Shown: positions 51,424 through 60,281 of the stretch, piece by piece
How the letters are laid out: every line of letters begins with the position of its first letter
Position numbering within the stretch: position 1 is the stretch's first letter
Source: Candidatus Heimdallarchaeota archaeon
GTDB lineage: Archaea > Asgardarchaeota > Heimdallarchaeia > Heimdallarchaeales > Kariarchaeaceae
Assembly: GCA_026702845.1 (NCBI GenBank)
Contig: JADCLS010000001.1
Span: 248,001-312,000, forward strand
Length of the DNA stretch: 64,000 nt
Reading direction: 5' to 3'
Translations under genes and position numbers: made by a program
Notes under the pieces: model-generated
Database searches by the model: none
The model's input: the letters and a program-made list of their open reading frames with translations, nothing else
What the model was told of the DNA's origin: nothing

Positions 51424-52521
51424 ATGACTATTCTTGCGATTGATATTGGAAAAGGTACTGAGGATATTTTGATTTACAATGAAAACCTCAATGTGGAAAA
51501 TAATATTCAATTGGTACTTCCATCTCAAGCTCAATTGTTAGCGAAACAATTGCAGGAAATTGATCCTGGAAAAATCCTATTCTTTTCTGGGTATACAGTG
51601 GCTGGCGAACCTTGGCATAAAGAGGTATATAAGAAGGCGAATCAATTTCCCAACTCCATTATCATGACAAAAACTGCAGCACGAAGTCTTAGATATAACA
51701 TTGAATTTTTAATTAACGATAAGGGTATTGTAGTGATAGATGATGAGACATACCCCGATTTTTACGATCTCCAGATTAAGTTATCAGATATAAGCTTTGA
51801 TGCCATATTCAAAATATTCCAAACAACAAATATTGCTGTAAGTGATATAACAAAGATCCTTATTTGCTGTCAAGATCATGGGGAACCCAAAGATCTTCAT
51901 CAAAGCACAAGAGATTACCGTATGAATGCTATCTATGCTGATTTACTTAAATTTGGTAGATTAGAAAATCTACTTGTTCAATTTCAATTTATCAGAGATG
52001 ATCTCCCCAGACATAAATCTATTGCTCAAAACGTGTTGAATAGATTCTCTCATCTTTCAGAAAGTGATGTGTATGTCATGGATTCTAGTCCTGCGGTAAT
52101 TTTGGGTATGTATTTTGATGAATCCATGAGCCATGAGAGAGAATTATTGGTTAATGTTGGAAATGGTCATACTCTTGTGATTTTACTTGAGAAGAACGAA
52201 GTAAAAGTGGTGTATGAGAAGCATACTGGTGCTGTGAGTGCAGAGACATTTATGGAAGAGATCAAAAAGGTATTACTAGGTCACATCTCACATGAAGATG
52301 TTCTCGAAGCAGGAGGTCATGGATTGTATCGACATCCAGAATTAATGATAAATGATGAAGATTTTGAGCAATTGCTTCCCTTCAAGCTAATCGGGCCTAA
52401 TAGGTCAAAATTGAAGGATCTTCCAGCCATTTATACGCATCCAGGTGGATGCATGATGATGGCAGGTCCTCTAGGTATGATAAAAGCATATCATCTTCAA
52501 AATTCATTCGCTAAAGAATAA
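51424..52521 (+). CDS. DUF1786 actin-like-fold protein
   Basis: The 365-residue protein begins with ILAIDIGKGTEDILIY, the phosphate-1 motif of the ASKHA (actin/hexokinase) fold as seen in DUF1786. A second phosphate-like motif may be MDSSPAVILGMYFD followed by LLVNVGNGHTLVILL. A C-terminal conserved segment is HPGGCMMMAGPLGMIKAYH. DUF1786 proteins are annotated as pyruvate formate-lyase-activating-like without evidence. It is followed 25 bp downstream by an amidohydrolase on the same strand, a probable partner. Confidence 0.75.
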   Translation: MTILAIDIGKGTEDILIYNENLNVENNIQLVLPSQAQLLAKQLQEIDPGKILFFSGYTVAGEPWHKEVYKKANQFPNSIIMTKTAARSLRYNIEFLINDKGIVVIDDETYPDFYDLQIKLSDISFDAIFKIFQTTNIAVSDITKILICCQDHGEPKDLHQSTRDYRMNAIYADLLKFGRLENLLVQFQFIRDDLPRHKSIAQNVLNRFSHLSESDVYVMDSSPAVILGMYFDESMSHERELLVNVGNGHTLVILLEKNEVKVVYEKHTGAVSAETFMEEIKKVLLGHISHEDVLEAGGHGLYRHPELMINDEDFEQLLPFKLIGPNRSKLKDLPAIYTHPGGCMMMAGPLGMIKAYHLQNSFAKE

Positions 52522-52546
52522 GCTAATTAATATTTAGAGAGTTAAT

Positions 52547-53608
52547 ATGTTATTGACTATCAGAAAGTATCGTTATGCACTGCTTGGAAAAAACTTAGAT
52601 CTAGTAGAAAACATCATTATTGATCTAGACGAAAACAACCAGATTATCGAGATACAGGAATTGAATCATGAAGTTAGGGATTATTCTCTGCTGATACCAA
52701 GCCTATTTAATGCCCATGTTCATAGTGCCGATATTGGATTGCGAGGAGTTGAACGCAAAACACTCGCTGAATTAGTCGGCCCAGGTGGCATAAAGGCAAA
52801 ATATCTCAGCTCATTGGATATGAACAATCTCGGGGTTGAAATTGCTAAATCAATATTAGAAGCAAGAATTCATGGAGTGCAAGGGTGGTCTGATTTTAGA
52901 GAAGGAGGTATAATGGGTATTGAGCCCTATTCCCTCATTGATCCTCATTTTCGTGCCTTTGCACGTGTAAATTCAGAAGATATATCATCATTACCTAGGC
53001 ATATTCATATAGGATTAAGAGATGTCATACAGTTCTCAGAGCAAGAGATGTACAAAATAGCTGCTATGAAACAAAAAAAGAATAAAATATTGCAGATTCA
53101 TGCTGCAGAAGATATAGAATTGCTAAATCAATGGAAGTTAGAATATGGATCATCAGATGTTATTTGGGCTATTCGAGAATTAGGGGTGGATACAATAATT
53201 CATCTAACCAATATCGATGAGCATGATCTAGACCTACTGGTGAGAACAGATACAGCTGGAGTGATTTGCTACAGATCTAATCTATTTACTAGGGCTGGGA
53301 TCCCCCCTGTCACTGATTTAATCAATTCAGGAATAGTGTTGGGATTAGGTACTGATAATGCAATGTTTCACTCACTTTCATTATGGGAAGAATTAAAGTC
53401 TGTTGCAACATTAGTCCCTACAGGATATGAAAGAAGATTGCTGAGTATGGCAACAGTAGAGGGAGCAGAAACAGCAGGATTAAAGTGGGGGGTTTCTGAG
53501 GGTTCAGATCGATTTCTAAGTATTTCCCTACCAAAAGGACATTATCGTGCCCAAGATATCTATCATTATCTTGTACATAATTTTGAGTTAAATCGAATAC
53601 TCAAATGA
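52547..53608 (+). CDS. Amidohydrolase-superfamily metal hydrolase
   Basis: The 353-residue protein shows the superfamily metal motif HxH in FNAHVHSADIG, a later His in QIHAAEDIE, an IIHLTNIDEH segment and a C-terminal Asp in GLGTDNAMFHS. This is the Atz/Trz/cytosine-deaminase-like layout with a mononuclear or binuclear zinc centre. The substrate is unknown. The gene is 25 bp after DUF1786 and converges on a small membrane protein gene with an 8-nt overlap (TCA-AA-TGA). Confidence 0.82.
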   Translation: MLLTIRKYRYALLGKNLDLVENIIIDLDENNQIIEIQELNHEVRDYSLLIPSLFNAHVHSADIGLRGVERKTLAELVGPGGIKAKYLSSLDMNNLGVEIAKSILEARIHGVQGWSDFREGGIMGIEPYSLIDPHFRAFARVNSEDISSLPRHIHIGLRDVIQFSEQEMYKIAAMKQKKNKILQIHAAEDIELLNQWKLEYGSSDVIWAIRELGVDTIIHLTNIDEHDLDLLVRTDTAGVICYRSNLFTRAGIPPVTDLINSGIVLGLGTDNAMFHSLSLWEELKSVATLVPTGYERRLLSMATVEGAETAGLKWGVSEGSDRFLSISLPKGHYRAQDIYHYLVHNFELNRILK

Positions 53609-53867
53609 TCTGTTGGTTTTCCTGATAAGCATTTGAAATGCCTATAAATGCAAAATATCCCATCACTGCCCCAGTGATTGCTGAATATAAGGGATTTAGT
53701 GGATAAAGGATAATCATTACAATAATACTCATCAATATTAAAAGAAGATGAGATGAAATAATGGTAACAAGTTTCCTACTTGCATCCACATTCTTATCCT
53801 TTAACCAAGAAATTACACTTGATTTACCTTCTTTCAGTTTTTCCCCTTTCTGGTACTCCATCACCAT
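53601..53867 (-). CDS. Small two-helix membrane protein
   Basis: The 88-residue protein has a basic N-terminus (YQKGEKLKEGKSSVISWLKD) and two hydrophobic helices (about 33-58 and 62-82), with a short cytosolic tail. No family was recognised. The start ATG at 53867 and the balanced topology suggest a real gene. It converges on the amidohydrolase gene and is 39 bp downstream of the HIT hydrolase on the same strand. Confidence 0.6.
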   Translation of the reverse strand: MVMEYQKGEKLKEGKSSVISWLKDKNVDASRKLVTIISSHLLLILMSIIVMIILYPLNPLYSAITGAVMGYFAFIGISNAYQENQQII

Positions 53868-53906
53868 ATTTGAACTAAGGTATATTTGCCTATAAATACC
53901 TATCCA

Positions 53907-54482
53907 TTATGAAAGTTTATTGATTACGTCCCCAAAGCTCTTTTTTCCAGTTATGTAATCACTATATCGCATAAGATCTTTCTGAGTGTTTTCTAAGGAT
54001 CGGACAAAAGGTCTTGTCCTTGCAATTATCTCCATGAAATTCAGCTCATTCATGTACCTTGGAACTATGTGTAGGTGAAAATGCTTGATCGATCCCCCTG
54101 AGATTGTTCCCTGATTCCATCCCACATTTAGTGAGTCAGTTTTACCATTGTGTTTCACCACTTGGATACATCTACGAGTAAGAATCGCAAGATCACCAAG
54201 TTCTTCAGCATTCAATTCTTCATAACCCATAAGATGTCTTTGAGGTGAAATGAGAAGGTGTGCATTAGTAAAGGGATATAAATTGAGAAAGATAACAAAT
54301 CGCTCAGTTCGACAGATCTCAAAACTGGGAGTATCGGGATCCTCATCAACGATACGACATATGATGCAAGATTTAATTGTTTGCTCTCCATAGTTCTTTG
54401 GTTTGATGACATACTCAAATTTATGATCGGATAGTATTGATGAATCGAACATGGGATTATGCCAACTAACTTCTTCATCCAT
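53907..54482 (-). CDS. HIT-family nucleotide hydrolase/transferase
   Basis: The 191-residue protein has the histidine triad HFHLHIV (H-x-H-x-H, catalytic His in the middle), preceded by CIICRIVDED, a Cys pair that in related HIT proteins binds zinc, and TNAHLLISPQRH. Members cleave AMP-X bonds, as in HINT or Ap4A phosphorylase-like enzymes. The substrate here is unknown. It starts with ATG 54482. Confidence 0.88.
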   Translation of the reverse strand: MDEEVSWHNPMFDSSILSDHKFEYVIKPKNYGEQTIKSCIICRIVDEDPDTPSFEICRTERFVIFLNLYPFTNAHLLISPQRHLMGYEELNAEELGDLAILTRRCIQVVKHNGKTDSLNVGWNQGTISGGSIKHFHLHIVPRYMNELNFMEIIARTRPFVRSLENTQKDLMRYSDYITGKKSFGDVINKLS

Positions 54483-54676
54483 ATGATTTTTTATCTCATT
54501 ACTTCTTTTAAAATTCCATTACAAGATTTCAATTATTTTCGTCAAAATTATGTAAAATAGGAAAATAGTCCTTTGTACTAAAAAGGGAGATTTCGTTTTT
54601 CAAATTTTATTATTACAAATTAATTATTGAGGACTTCTTTCTAATTTGTAAAAAAATCTCATAGGTTACAACAATT

Positions 54677-54684
54677 TTATATTT
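54677..54684 (+). promoter_or_regulatory. TATA box of the aconitase X operon
   Basis: The sequence TTTATATT is centred about 25 nt before the GTG at 54706, so the transcript is predicted to be leaderless. Confidence 0.5.
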
Positions 54685-54705
54685 ATATTAATAATAAACT
54701 CTTTT

Positions 54706-55923
54706 GTGTATTTAACTCCAGACGAAGAAAAAATACTGGCTGGTGAGTTTGGAGAAGCCAAGCAGATAGCATTGAAATTGCTCGTAGATTTAGGAGAATT
54801 TTTTAATGCTGAGAAATTAATCGCTGTAGATTCTGCTCATATATCAGGTGTGAGTTATCTGACCGGTGGTGAAGGGCTAATTGACCAACTTGAGTTATTT
54901 GTTTCCAAAAATGCTAAAGTAAGCATATTTTCCACGTTAAATCCATCAGGTATGGATCGAAATAACTACAAAGATATGTATATTGATCTAGAATTTGCAA
55001 CAAAACAATACCGTATATTGCAGAATTTTGCTGATTTGGGTGTAGCGACAACTTGTAGTTGCACTCCGTATGATTTTGGTCACATTCTTACGAAAGGTCA
55101 GCATGTGGCTTGGGCTGAAAGTTCAGCTGTTACTTTTGCGAATTCATTTTTTGGTGCAAGAACTAATAAAGAGGACTCACTTTCTGTCCTGGCTGCAGCT
55201 ATTATGGGTAAAACACCATATTATGGATTTCATCTTGCAGAACATAGAGTTCCCAATATTAAGATTAAACCAGAGGTGGAATTGAAAGAGTATGCAGATT
55301 ATTCAATTCTCGGGGAAATCGTTGGTAGAGAATTTGCAAAACATTCCTTTCCATTTGGGGCTATCCCTCTGTTAACAGATTTAAAACAACCACGACCACA
55401 GGAATTCAAAACATTAGGGGCTTCTCTTGCCTCGTTTGGAACCCAGTTATATCATATAGAGGGAATTTCACCTGAACAGGAATTGCTCTCTGATGCGGAA
55501 TTTGTTGATGAGTTAATTATTACCGAAGATATGATGAAGGCAACGTATGAGGAGCTCAAACCTAAGGATGATTTTGATTTGGTGGTGATTGGTTGCCCAA
55601 ATGCTAACCTTGAGGAAATAATTAATGTGGCAAATCTGGTGAGAGGAAAACATCTGAAAGAAGGTAAAGAGTTTTGGTTGTTCTCAAATGCTGCCCACAA
55701 AGCTTTATCCATTAGTGCTGGTTATATGAAGACACTTGAGGATGCAGGAGTAAAATTCTTTGTGGACACCTGTCCTGAAGTAACACCCTATAATAAGGAG
55801 AAATTCAGCAAGATATTGACTAATTCCATTAAGGCACAACATTACATCTCTGCGCCGAGCTTGAATGGTATACCTACGTATTTATTATCACTTAGGGATT
55901 GTGTTGAGGAGGCTTTTGAATAA
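54706..55923 (+). CDS. Phosphomevalonate dehydratase large subunit (aconitase X)
   Basis: This 405-residue Fe-S enzyme with its small partner removes water from mevalonate 5-phosphate to give trans-anhydromevalonate 5-phosphate in the archaeal mevalonate pathway that feeds isoprenoid ether lipids. Cysteines placed for an Fe-S cluster occur in TTCSCTPYDFG, VIGCPNANLEE and FVDTCPEVTPY; the AcnX-type TLNPSGMDRNNY segment is also present. The GTG start at 54706 lies 25 nt after a TATA box. The gene is followed by the small subunit with a 1-nt overlap (TAATG). Identity is firm. Confidence 0.93.
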   Translation: MYLTPDEEKILAGEFGEAKQIALKLLVDLGEFFNAEKLIAVDSAHISGVSYLTGGEGLIDQLELFVSKNAKVSIFSTLNPSGMDRNNYKDMYIDLEFATKQYRILQNFADLGVATTCSCTPYDFGHILTKGQHVAWAESSAVTFANSFFGARTNKEDSLSVLAAAIMGKTPYYGFHLAEHRVPNIKIKPEVELKEYADYSILGEIVGREFAKHSFPFGAIPLLTDLKQPRPQEFKTLGASLASFGTQLYHIEGISPEQELLSDAEFVDELIITEDMMKATYEELKPKDDFDLVVIGCPNANLEEIINVANLVRGKHLKEGKEFWLFSNAAHKALSISAGYMKTLEDAGVKFFVDTCPEVTPYNKEKFSKILTNSIKAQHYISAPSLNGIPTYLLSLRDCVEEAFE

Positions 55924-56333
55924 TGTACAAAGGAAAAGCTTTGAGAACTGATGATCGAGTAGAAATCGAGGGTGAGACAATAGTTACCAAGAACCCAATA
56001 ACCTTGTTGGGATTTGTAGATGCAGAATCAGGAAAGGTAACCCAAGAGAAGCATGATCTAAATGGAAAGGTCATAACTGATAAGATATTTGTATTCCCTA
56101 GAGGGATTGGTTCTACGGTTGGACCATATGTTTTGCTCAATCTAGTGAAGAATGGTTTGGGCCCAAAAGCAATTATTAATAGGGAGAGTGATCAGGGAAC
56201 AGTATCTGGTTGTAGTGTAGCTAAGATCCCTATGGCTTATGGCTTTGAGGAAGATCCAACTGAATTCCTTAAAACAGGTGATAAGGTAAAATTAGTACTT
56301 GAAAATGGTATATCCACTATTGAAAAAATGTGA
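55923..56333 (+). CDS. Phosphomevalonate dehydratase small subunit (AcnX swivel domain)
   Basis: This 136-residue subunit has the swivelling domain motif VFPRGIGSTVGPYVLLNL with the Ser-x-Val-Gly active-site loop, as in DUF126/AcnX small subunits, and a TVSGCSVAKIPM segment. Its ATG shares the A of the TAA of the large subunit, a strong coupling sign. Together they give one functional enzyme. It converges on the Nudix-MBL gene, 5 nt away. Confidence 0.93.
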   Translation: MYKGKALRTDDRVEIEGETIVTKNPITLLGFVDAESGKVTQEKHDLNGKVITDKIFVFPRGIGSTVGPYVLLNLVKNGLGPKAIINRESDQGTVSGCSVAKIPMAYGFEEDPTEFLKTGDKVKLVLENGISTIEKM

Positions 56334-56338
56334 TAAGA

Positions 56339-57721
56339 TTATTTAAACTCAATTTTATCTATTTTTTCATCTTCATATAATTTTTCTATATGTAATTGAA
56401 TATTCATTTTTGCATATTCCCACATTTTCTTAGGCACATCCGTATAAACATCTGCAACAATATCATCGAGTGTTGTAGCTCCCTTCAAGATGGAATCTAA
56501 TATTGCTTTCTCTCTTTCAAGACGATGTTCTTTGTATTGATTTAACCTATCAACAGGATCGTAAATTGGAGGACCATGTGATGGCAACGCTAAATATGGT
56601 TGCAAAGAGATCAGTTTGTCACAACTCTCAAGATACTGATTCATATTACCTGTTCTAGGATCCAATACTGCAGAACCATAACCTACGAGATGATCGCCAG
56701 CAATCAATGTTTTTGATGGCTCCACAAAAAGAGAGATATGGCCTTCGATATGGCCTGGAGTATCGATTACTTGTATAGTATGTTCTCCTAAGGCTATTGC
56801 ATCATCAATGGTATGCTTTTGTAGTGATGTGTTGATTTGAGACAGAGTTTTGTCATGTGCCATCAATATAGCATCAGGGTAGTATTTCTCAATCACCTTC
56901 AATCCATCCCAATGGTCATTGTGAGCATGTGTAATTATGACCTTAGTAATATCTGGAAATGCACCAAGTAACTGCTCTAAATGATCATGATCCTTAGTAC
57001 CGGGATCAATAATGATACTTTCATTTTTAGTCTGTATGAAAATGGTGGTTGTTGAAATAAATGGTTCTATAGTGTTTGAAATCATGGGAATTGCTGAAAT
57101 TCCTGGTGCAAACATCACTCTGGTCTGTAGTCCAATTGGCAAATTAGTTTCTACTAATGTCTTCATATGGAAATTGTGGTAATCTGTGGCCATTGTTCTT
57201 ATGAGATGCACAATTGGGGGAGGCATACGTATTTCTCTATCATTCCATGCTTTTAATGCTTCTTTTGGATGTATCCATTGAGATTCGACTAATTCTGATC
57301 CATCTACTACCACATCCAAATCATCCACCCAGTCACCTTTGAAATGGAAATATGCTGCATCAAATGTGACAGGCATAAAAGAAGGAGTTTTTTTTCTACC
57401 AACGAAGACAATTCTCTCTTTGAACTTCTTCATAATATCATCATCATATGCCCAAGAAAACCATGCTCTATTCCTTTTATCAGGAGGTATTGTTTCTTTA
57501 TATCCGACTAGAATTCCAGTTTCCTCATATAATTCTCTTATCGCTGTATGAACGGATTCAATCTCATCCCCCTGCCAGGTTTCTGGAAGTTTATCCTTAA
57601 TTTTTCCTCCAGGAAACACCCATAGATCCGGAAACGCAGATAAATCCTTATTTCTCTTACAAATCAAAACCTCTCCTCTTGTGTTTTCTAAAATGATCGA
57701 GGCTGACTGGATTACTTGCAT
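56339..57721 (-). CDS. Nudix domain fused to a metallo-beta-lactamase hydrolase
   Basis: The 460-residue protein joins two catalytic modules. The N-terminal Nudix domain (about 1-165) shows a Nudix box variant with a glycine start (FPGGKIKDKL) and the core AIRELYEETGI (R-E-x-x-E-E-x-G). The MBL domain (about 215-420) has THAHNDHWDGL (H-x-H-x-D-H) and IDTPGHIEGHISLFVE plus GDHLVGYG for the remaining zinc ligands. Nudix enzymes hydrolyse nucleoside or CoA diphosphates; MBL partners cleave esters or thioesters, LACTB2-like types also act on RNA. The substrate of this fusion is unknown. Confidence 0.85.
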   Translation of the reverse strand: MQVIQSASIILENTRGEVLICKRNKDLSAFPDLWVFPGGKIKDKLPETWQGDEIESVHTAIRELYEETGILVGYKETIPPDKRNRAWFSWAYDDDIMKKFKERIVFVGRKKTPSFMPVTFDAAYFHFKGDWVDDLDVVVDGSELVESQWIHPKEALKAWNDREIRMPPPIVHLIRTMATDYHNFHMKTLVETNLPIGLQTRVMFAPGISAIPMISNTIEPFISTTTIFIQTKNESIIIDPGTKDHDHLEQLLGAFPDITKVIITHAHNDHWDGLKVIEKYYPDAILMAHDKTLSQINTSLQKHTIDDAIALGEHTIQVIDTPGHIEGHISLFVEPSKTLIAGDHLVGYGSAVLDPRTGNMNQYLESCDKLISLQPYLALPSHGPPIYDPVDRLNQYKEHRLEREKAILDSILKGATTLDDIVADVYTDVPKKMWEYAKMNIQLHIEKLYEDEKIDKIEFK

Positions 57722-57773
57722 AATTAAACTTGAAAATTATTAATAAATAATATTGAGTTATCAAACATCAAAA

Positions 57774-57843
57774 AATATTCATTAATATTGCATATAATAA
57801 TGAAAAAGTCTAAAGTTAATTGACAAATATTTTAATGAATATT
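57774..57843. promoter_or_regulatory. Widely spaced 12-bp inverted repeat before the hybrid kinase
   Basis: Arms AATATTCATTAA (57774-57785) and TTAATGAATATT (57832-57843) are perfect inverted copies with a 46-nt spacer. The downstream arm ends about 10 nt before the TATA box CTATAAAA (57852-57859), which lies about 24 nt before the ATG at 57879. It is a candidate operator pair, although the AT-rich base composition raises the chance rate. Confidence 0.4.
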
Positions 57844-57878
57844 AGGATTACCTATAAAATAGGAGTTAGTCACTAGAA

Positions 57879-60281
57879 ATGGATAGAAATCATTTGTTTT
57901 CTGTGTTATTCAAACATGAAATCAAAGCCTATCTTCTAGCTGATCAAAATGGTAAAATTTTGGAATTTTCTTCTGATTTTGAAGATTTTCTTAGACAAGC
58001 AGGTCTTAAATGTACTGAAAATCTGTATACATTATTTCCAGAATTAAATCAAACTATAATAAAGATTACTTATGCCCAAAATTTCGATTTCTGCAAATTT
58101 CTGAAACTAAGTAATAAAGATGAATTCTGTTTTAATTTTAGATATATTCAAATTGAAGATTTGCTAGTACTCTATATCCGAAATTACTCTGATGTTGAAT
58201 TATCTCTTGAGCAAGAAAGGTATTATAAATCTCAAGAGCTATTAAGTAAGGTCGCTCAGGTAATTTTTGAAAGCCCATCTATTAAAATCTTGACCAATAA
58301 CCTCTGTGAGACTATTGTAGAAAATACTAATTATAGCTTTGCATGGATTGGCCTCAAGATGGGTGGAACTGAGAAGCTGGTTGTTCCAATCGCAAATTCA
58401 AAATTAAATGCAGAATATTTAAACGATATAATTGTCAAATGGGATGATTCCAAACAAGGGAATGGACCAACAGGTCGTGCAATTAAAGAGAACCAACCCA
58501 TAACTTCTGTAAACATCGAACAAGAATCACAAATGAGACCTTGGAAAGCAGCAGCAAGAAAAAGATCATTTGGTTCATCTATTGCGATACCATTAACACG
58601 TGAAAACAATGTTATCGGTGCTCTTAATATTTATTCTGATCAAAATCAAGTGTTCAAGAGGAGTGAAGTGGCTATACTAACTCAATTGGCAAAAAACCTC
58701 TCTTATGGTATGAACCAACTACGGAATAATGAGATTAATAGAAGAATTACTGATATGCTTACCTATAGTGAGGAAAAATATCGTACGCTTTTCAATATAG
58801 CTCCAATTTCCATCATAACAATAAAAAATAGCACAATCCAAATGGTGAATCCCAAATTTGTCGAGGTTTTTGGATACACCAGTGCTGAAGAATTAATAGG
58901 AAATGATGTATCAATTATTCAAGCTCCTAGTGTAGTAGTTGAATTGCGCAAACGGGGTAGTAGAAGAGAACAGGGATTGGAAGAACCAAATGAATATGAA
59001 ACAATTGGAATGAAAAAAAATGGTGAGGAGTTCCCAATTAATGTGTATGCCGATCATTTCCTTTCAGGAAATAAACCCTTTACGCTTGGCTTTATAGATG
59101 ATTTAACCAATAAGAAAGAAATGATATCTCAATTACTTGAGAAGGATAGGCAACTATCACAAAAATCAAAATTTGAGGCAATAGGTAGATTTGCAGGTAA
59201 TATTGCACATGATATGAACAATATACTGACAGGAATCCTTGGTTATTCAGACTTACTCAGAGATATGACTGAGGAAAGTGCAAGAGAATTTGCAGAAGAA
59301 ATAATATTTCTAGGGAAAAGAGCTAAAATAAAAATTGAAGAGTTACAATTACTATCTAGAAAAGAGATTTCCAAGCGTAAAGTAATCAATATTAATGATT
59401 TAATTTTGTCAATCTACAAATCCCATGCTGGTGCAAAAGAAATTGAATATATTTTAGAGATAGAATTGTATGAGAAAGCTCTCTTGATTCATGCAAATAA
59501 ATCGAGACTGAAACATGTATTCGAGAATATTATCTCTAATGCAAAGGAAGCCATTGAACCCAATGGCATCATTAGAATAGAAACTGATGTGATTATTATA
59601 TCCCAAACAAAAAGTGCTCAGTTTGATGATATCTCCCCTGATCGTTATATCCGGATAAGGGTAACAGATAATGGATCAGGGATAGATACAGAAATACAAA
59701 AGAAAATATTTGATCCCTATTATACCACAAAGAAAAATCATTCAGGAGTAGGATTATCTGTGGCCCTCGGGATTGTCAAACAACTAAATGGGCACATTCT
59801 TTTTGAAAGTAATCCTGGTATTGGTAGTGTATTTACAATTTTATTTCCCTTAGATTCGAATATTATGCTCAGTACAACTGATCATGAAGAAATAATCCCT
59901 GAGAATATCGATAAGAAACCAAATCTGATTATTATTGATGATGAATTTGATATAATGAACCTTCTAAAGTTGTATTTGAAGGATTATTCTGATGAAATGC
60001 GTCTTTATACTTCCTCAAAGCAACTTGTGGAGGATCTCTCAAATTGGAATGATTTTAAACCTGATATTCTTATTACTGACATCGTAATGCCTAATATCAA
60101 TGGTGTTGAGCTTGCGGATAGGATTAGAGAAGTATTTCCAGAGATTAAAATAATATTTATTTCTGGATACATTTCAGAAGTATCAGATGTGAAAATCACT
60201 CAGTATCCCAATTCAATTTTCCTAACAAAACCATTTGAGAGAAATACTTTAATCAATGGAATTCGAAAACTAATCTGCTAG
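57879..60281 (+). CDS. Hybrid sensor histidine kinase (GAF, PAS, HisKA, HATPase, receiver)
   Basis: The 800-residue cytosolic kinase has a N-terminal PAS-like region (about 1-115), a GAF domain (about 135-285; GRAIKENQPI, FGSSIAIPL), a PAS domain (about 295-415; KYRTLFNIAPISI), HisKA with the phospho-acceptor His444 in NIAHDMNNILTGILGYS, HATPase with SNAKEAI (N box), DNGSGID (G1) and HSGVGLSVALGI (G2), and a receiver (about 682-800) with the acceptor Asp734 in ILITDIVMP and the Lys in LTKPFE. No membrane segment means it senses cytosolic signals. It is probably leaderless. The receiver needs an HPt relay; one is encoded at 47180. Confidence 0.93.
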   Translation: MDRNHLFSVLFKHEIKAYLLADQNGKILEFSSDFEDFLRQAGLKCTENLYTLFPELNQTIIKITYAQNFDFCKFLKLSNKDEFCFNFRYIQIEDLLVLYIRNYSDVELSLEQERYYKSQELLSKVAQVIFESPSIKILTNNLCETIVENTNYSFAWIGLKMGGTEKLVVPIANSKLNAEYLNDIIVKWDDSKQGNGPTGRAIKENQPITSVNIEQESQMRPWKAAARKRSFGSSIAIPLTRENNVIGALNIYSDQNQVFKRSEVAILTQLAKNLSYGMNQLRNNEINRRITDMLTYSEEKYRTLFNIAPISIITIKNSTIQMVNPKFVEVFGYTSAEELIGNDVSIIQAPSVVVELRKRGSRREQGLEEPNEYETIGMKKNGEEFPINVYADHFLSGNKPFTLGFIDDLTNKKEMISQLLEKDRQLSQKSKFEAIGRFAGNIAHDMNNILTGILGYSDLLRDMTEESAREFAEEIIFLGKRAKIKIEELQLLSRKEISKRKVININDLILSIYKSHAGAKEIEYILEIELYEKALLIHANKSRLKHVFENIISNAKEAIEPNGIIRIETDVIIISQTKSAQFDDISPDRYIRIRVTDNGSGIDTEIQKKIFDPYYTTKKNHSGVGLSVALGIVKQLNGHILFESNPGIGSVFTILFPLDSNIMLSTTDHEEIIPENIDKKPNLIIIDDEFDIMNLLKLYLKDYSDEMRLYTSSKQLVEDLSNWNDFKPDILITDIVMPNINGVELADRIREVFPEIKIIFISGYISEVSDVKITQYPNSIFLTKPFERNTLINGIRKLIC

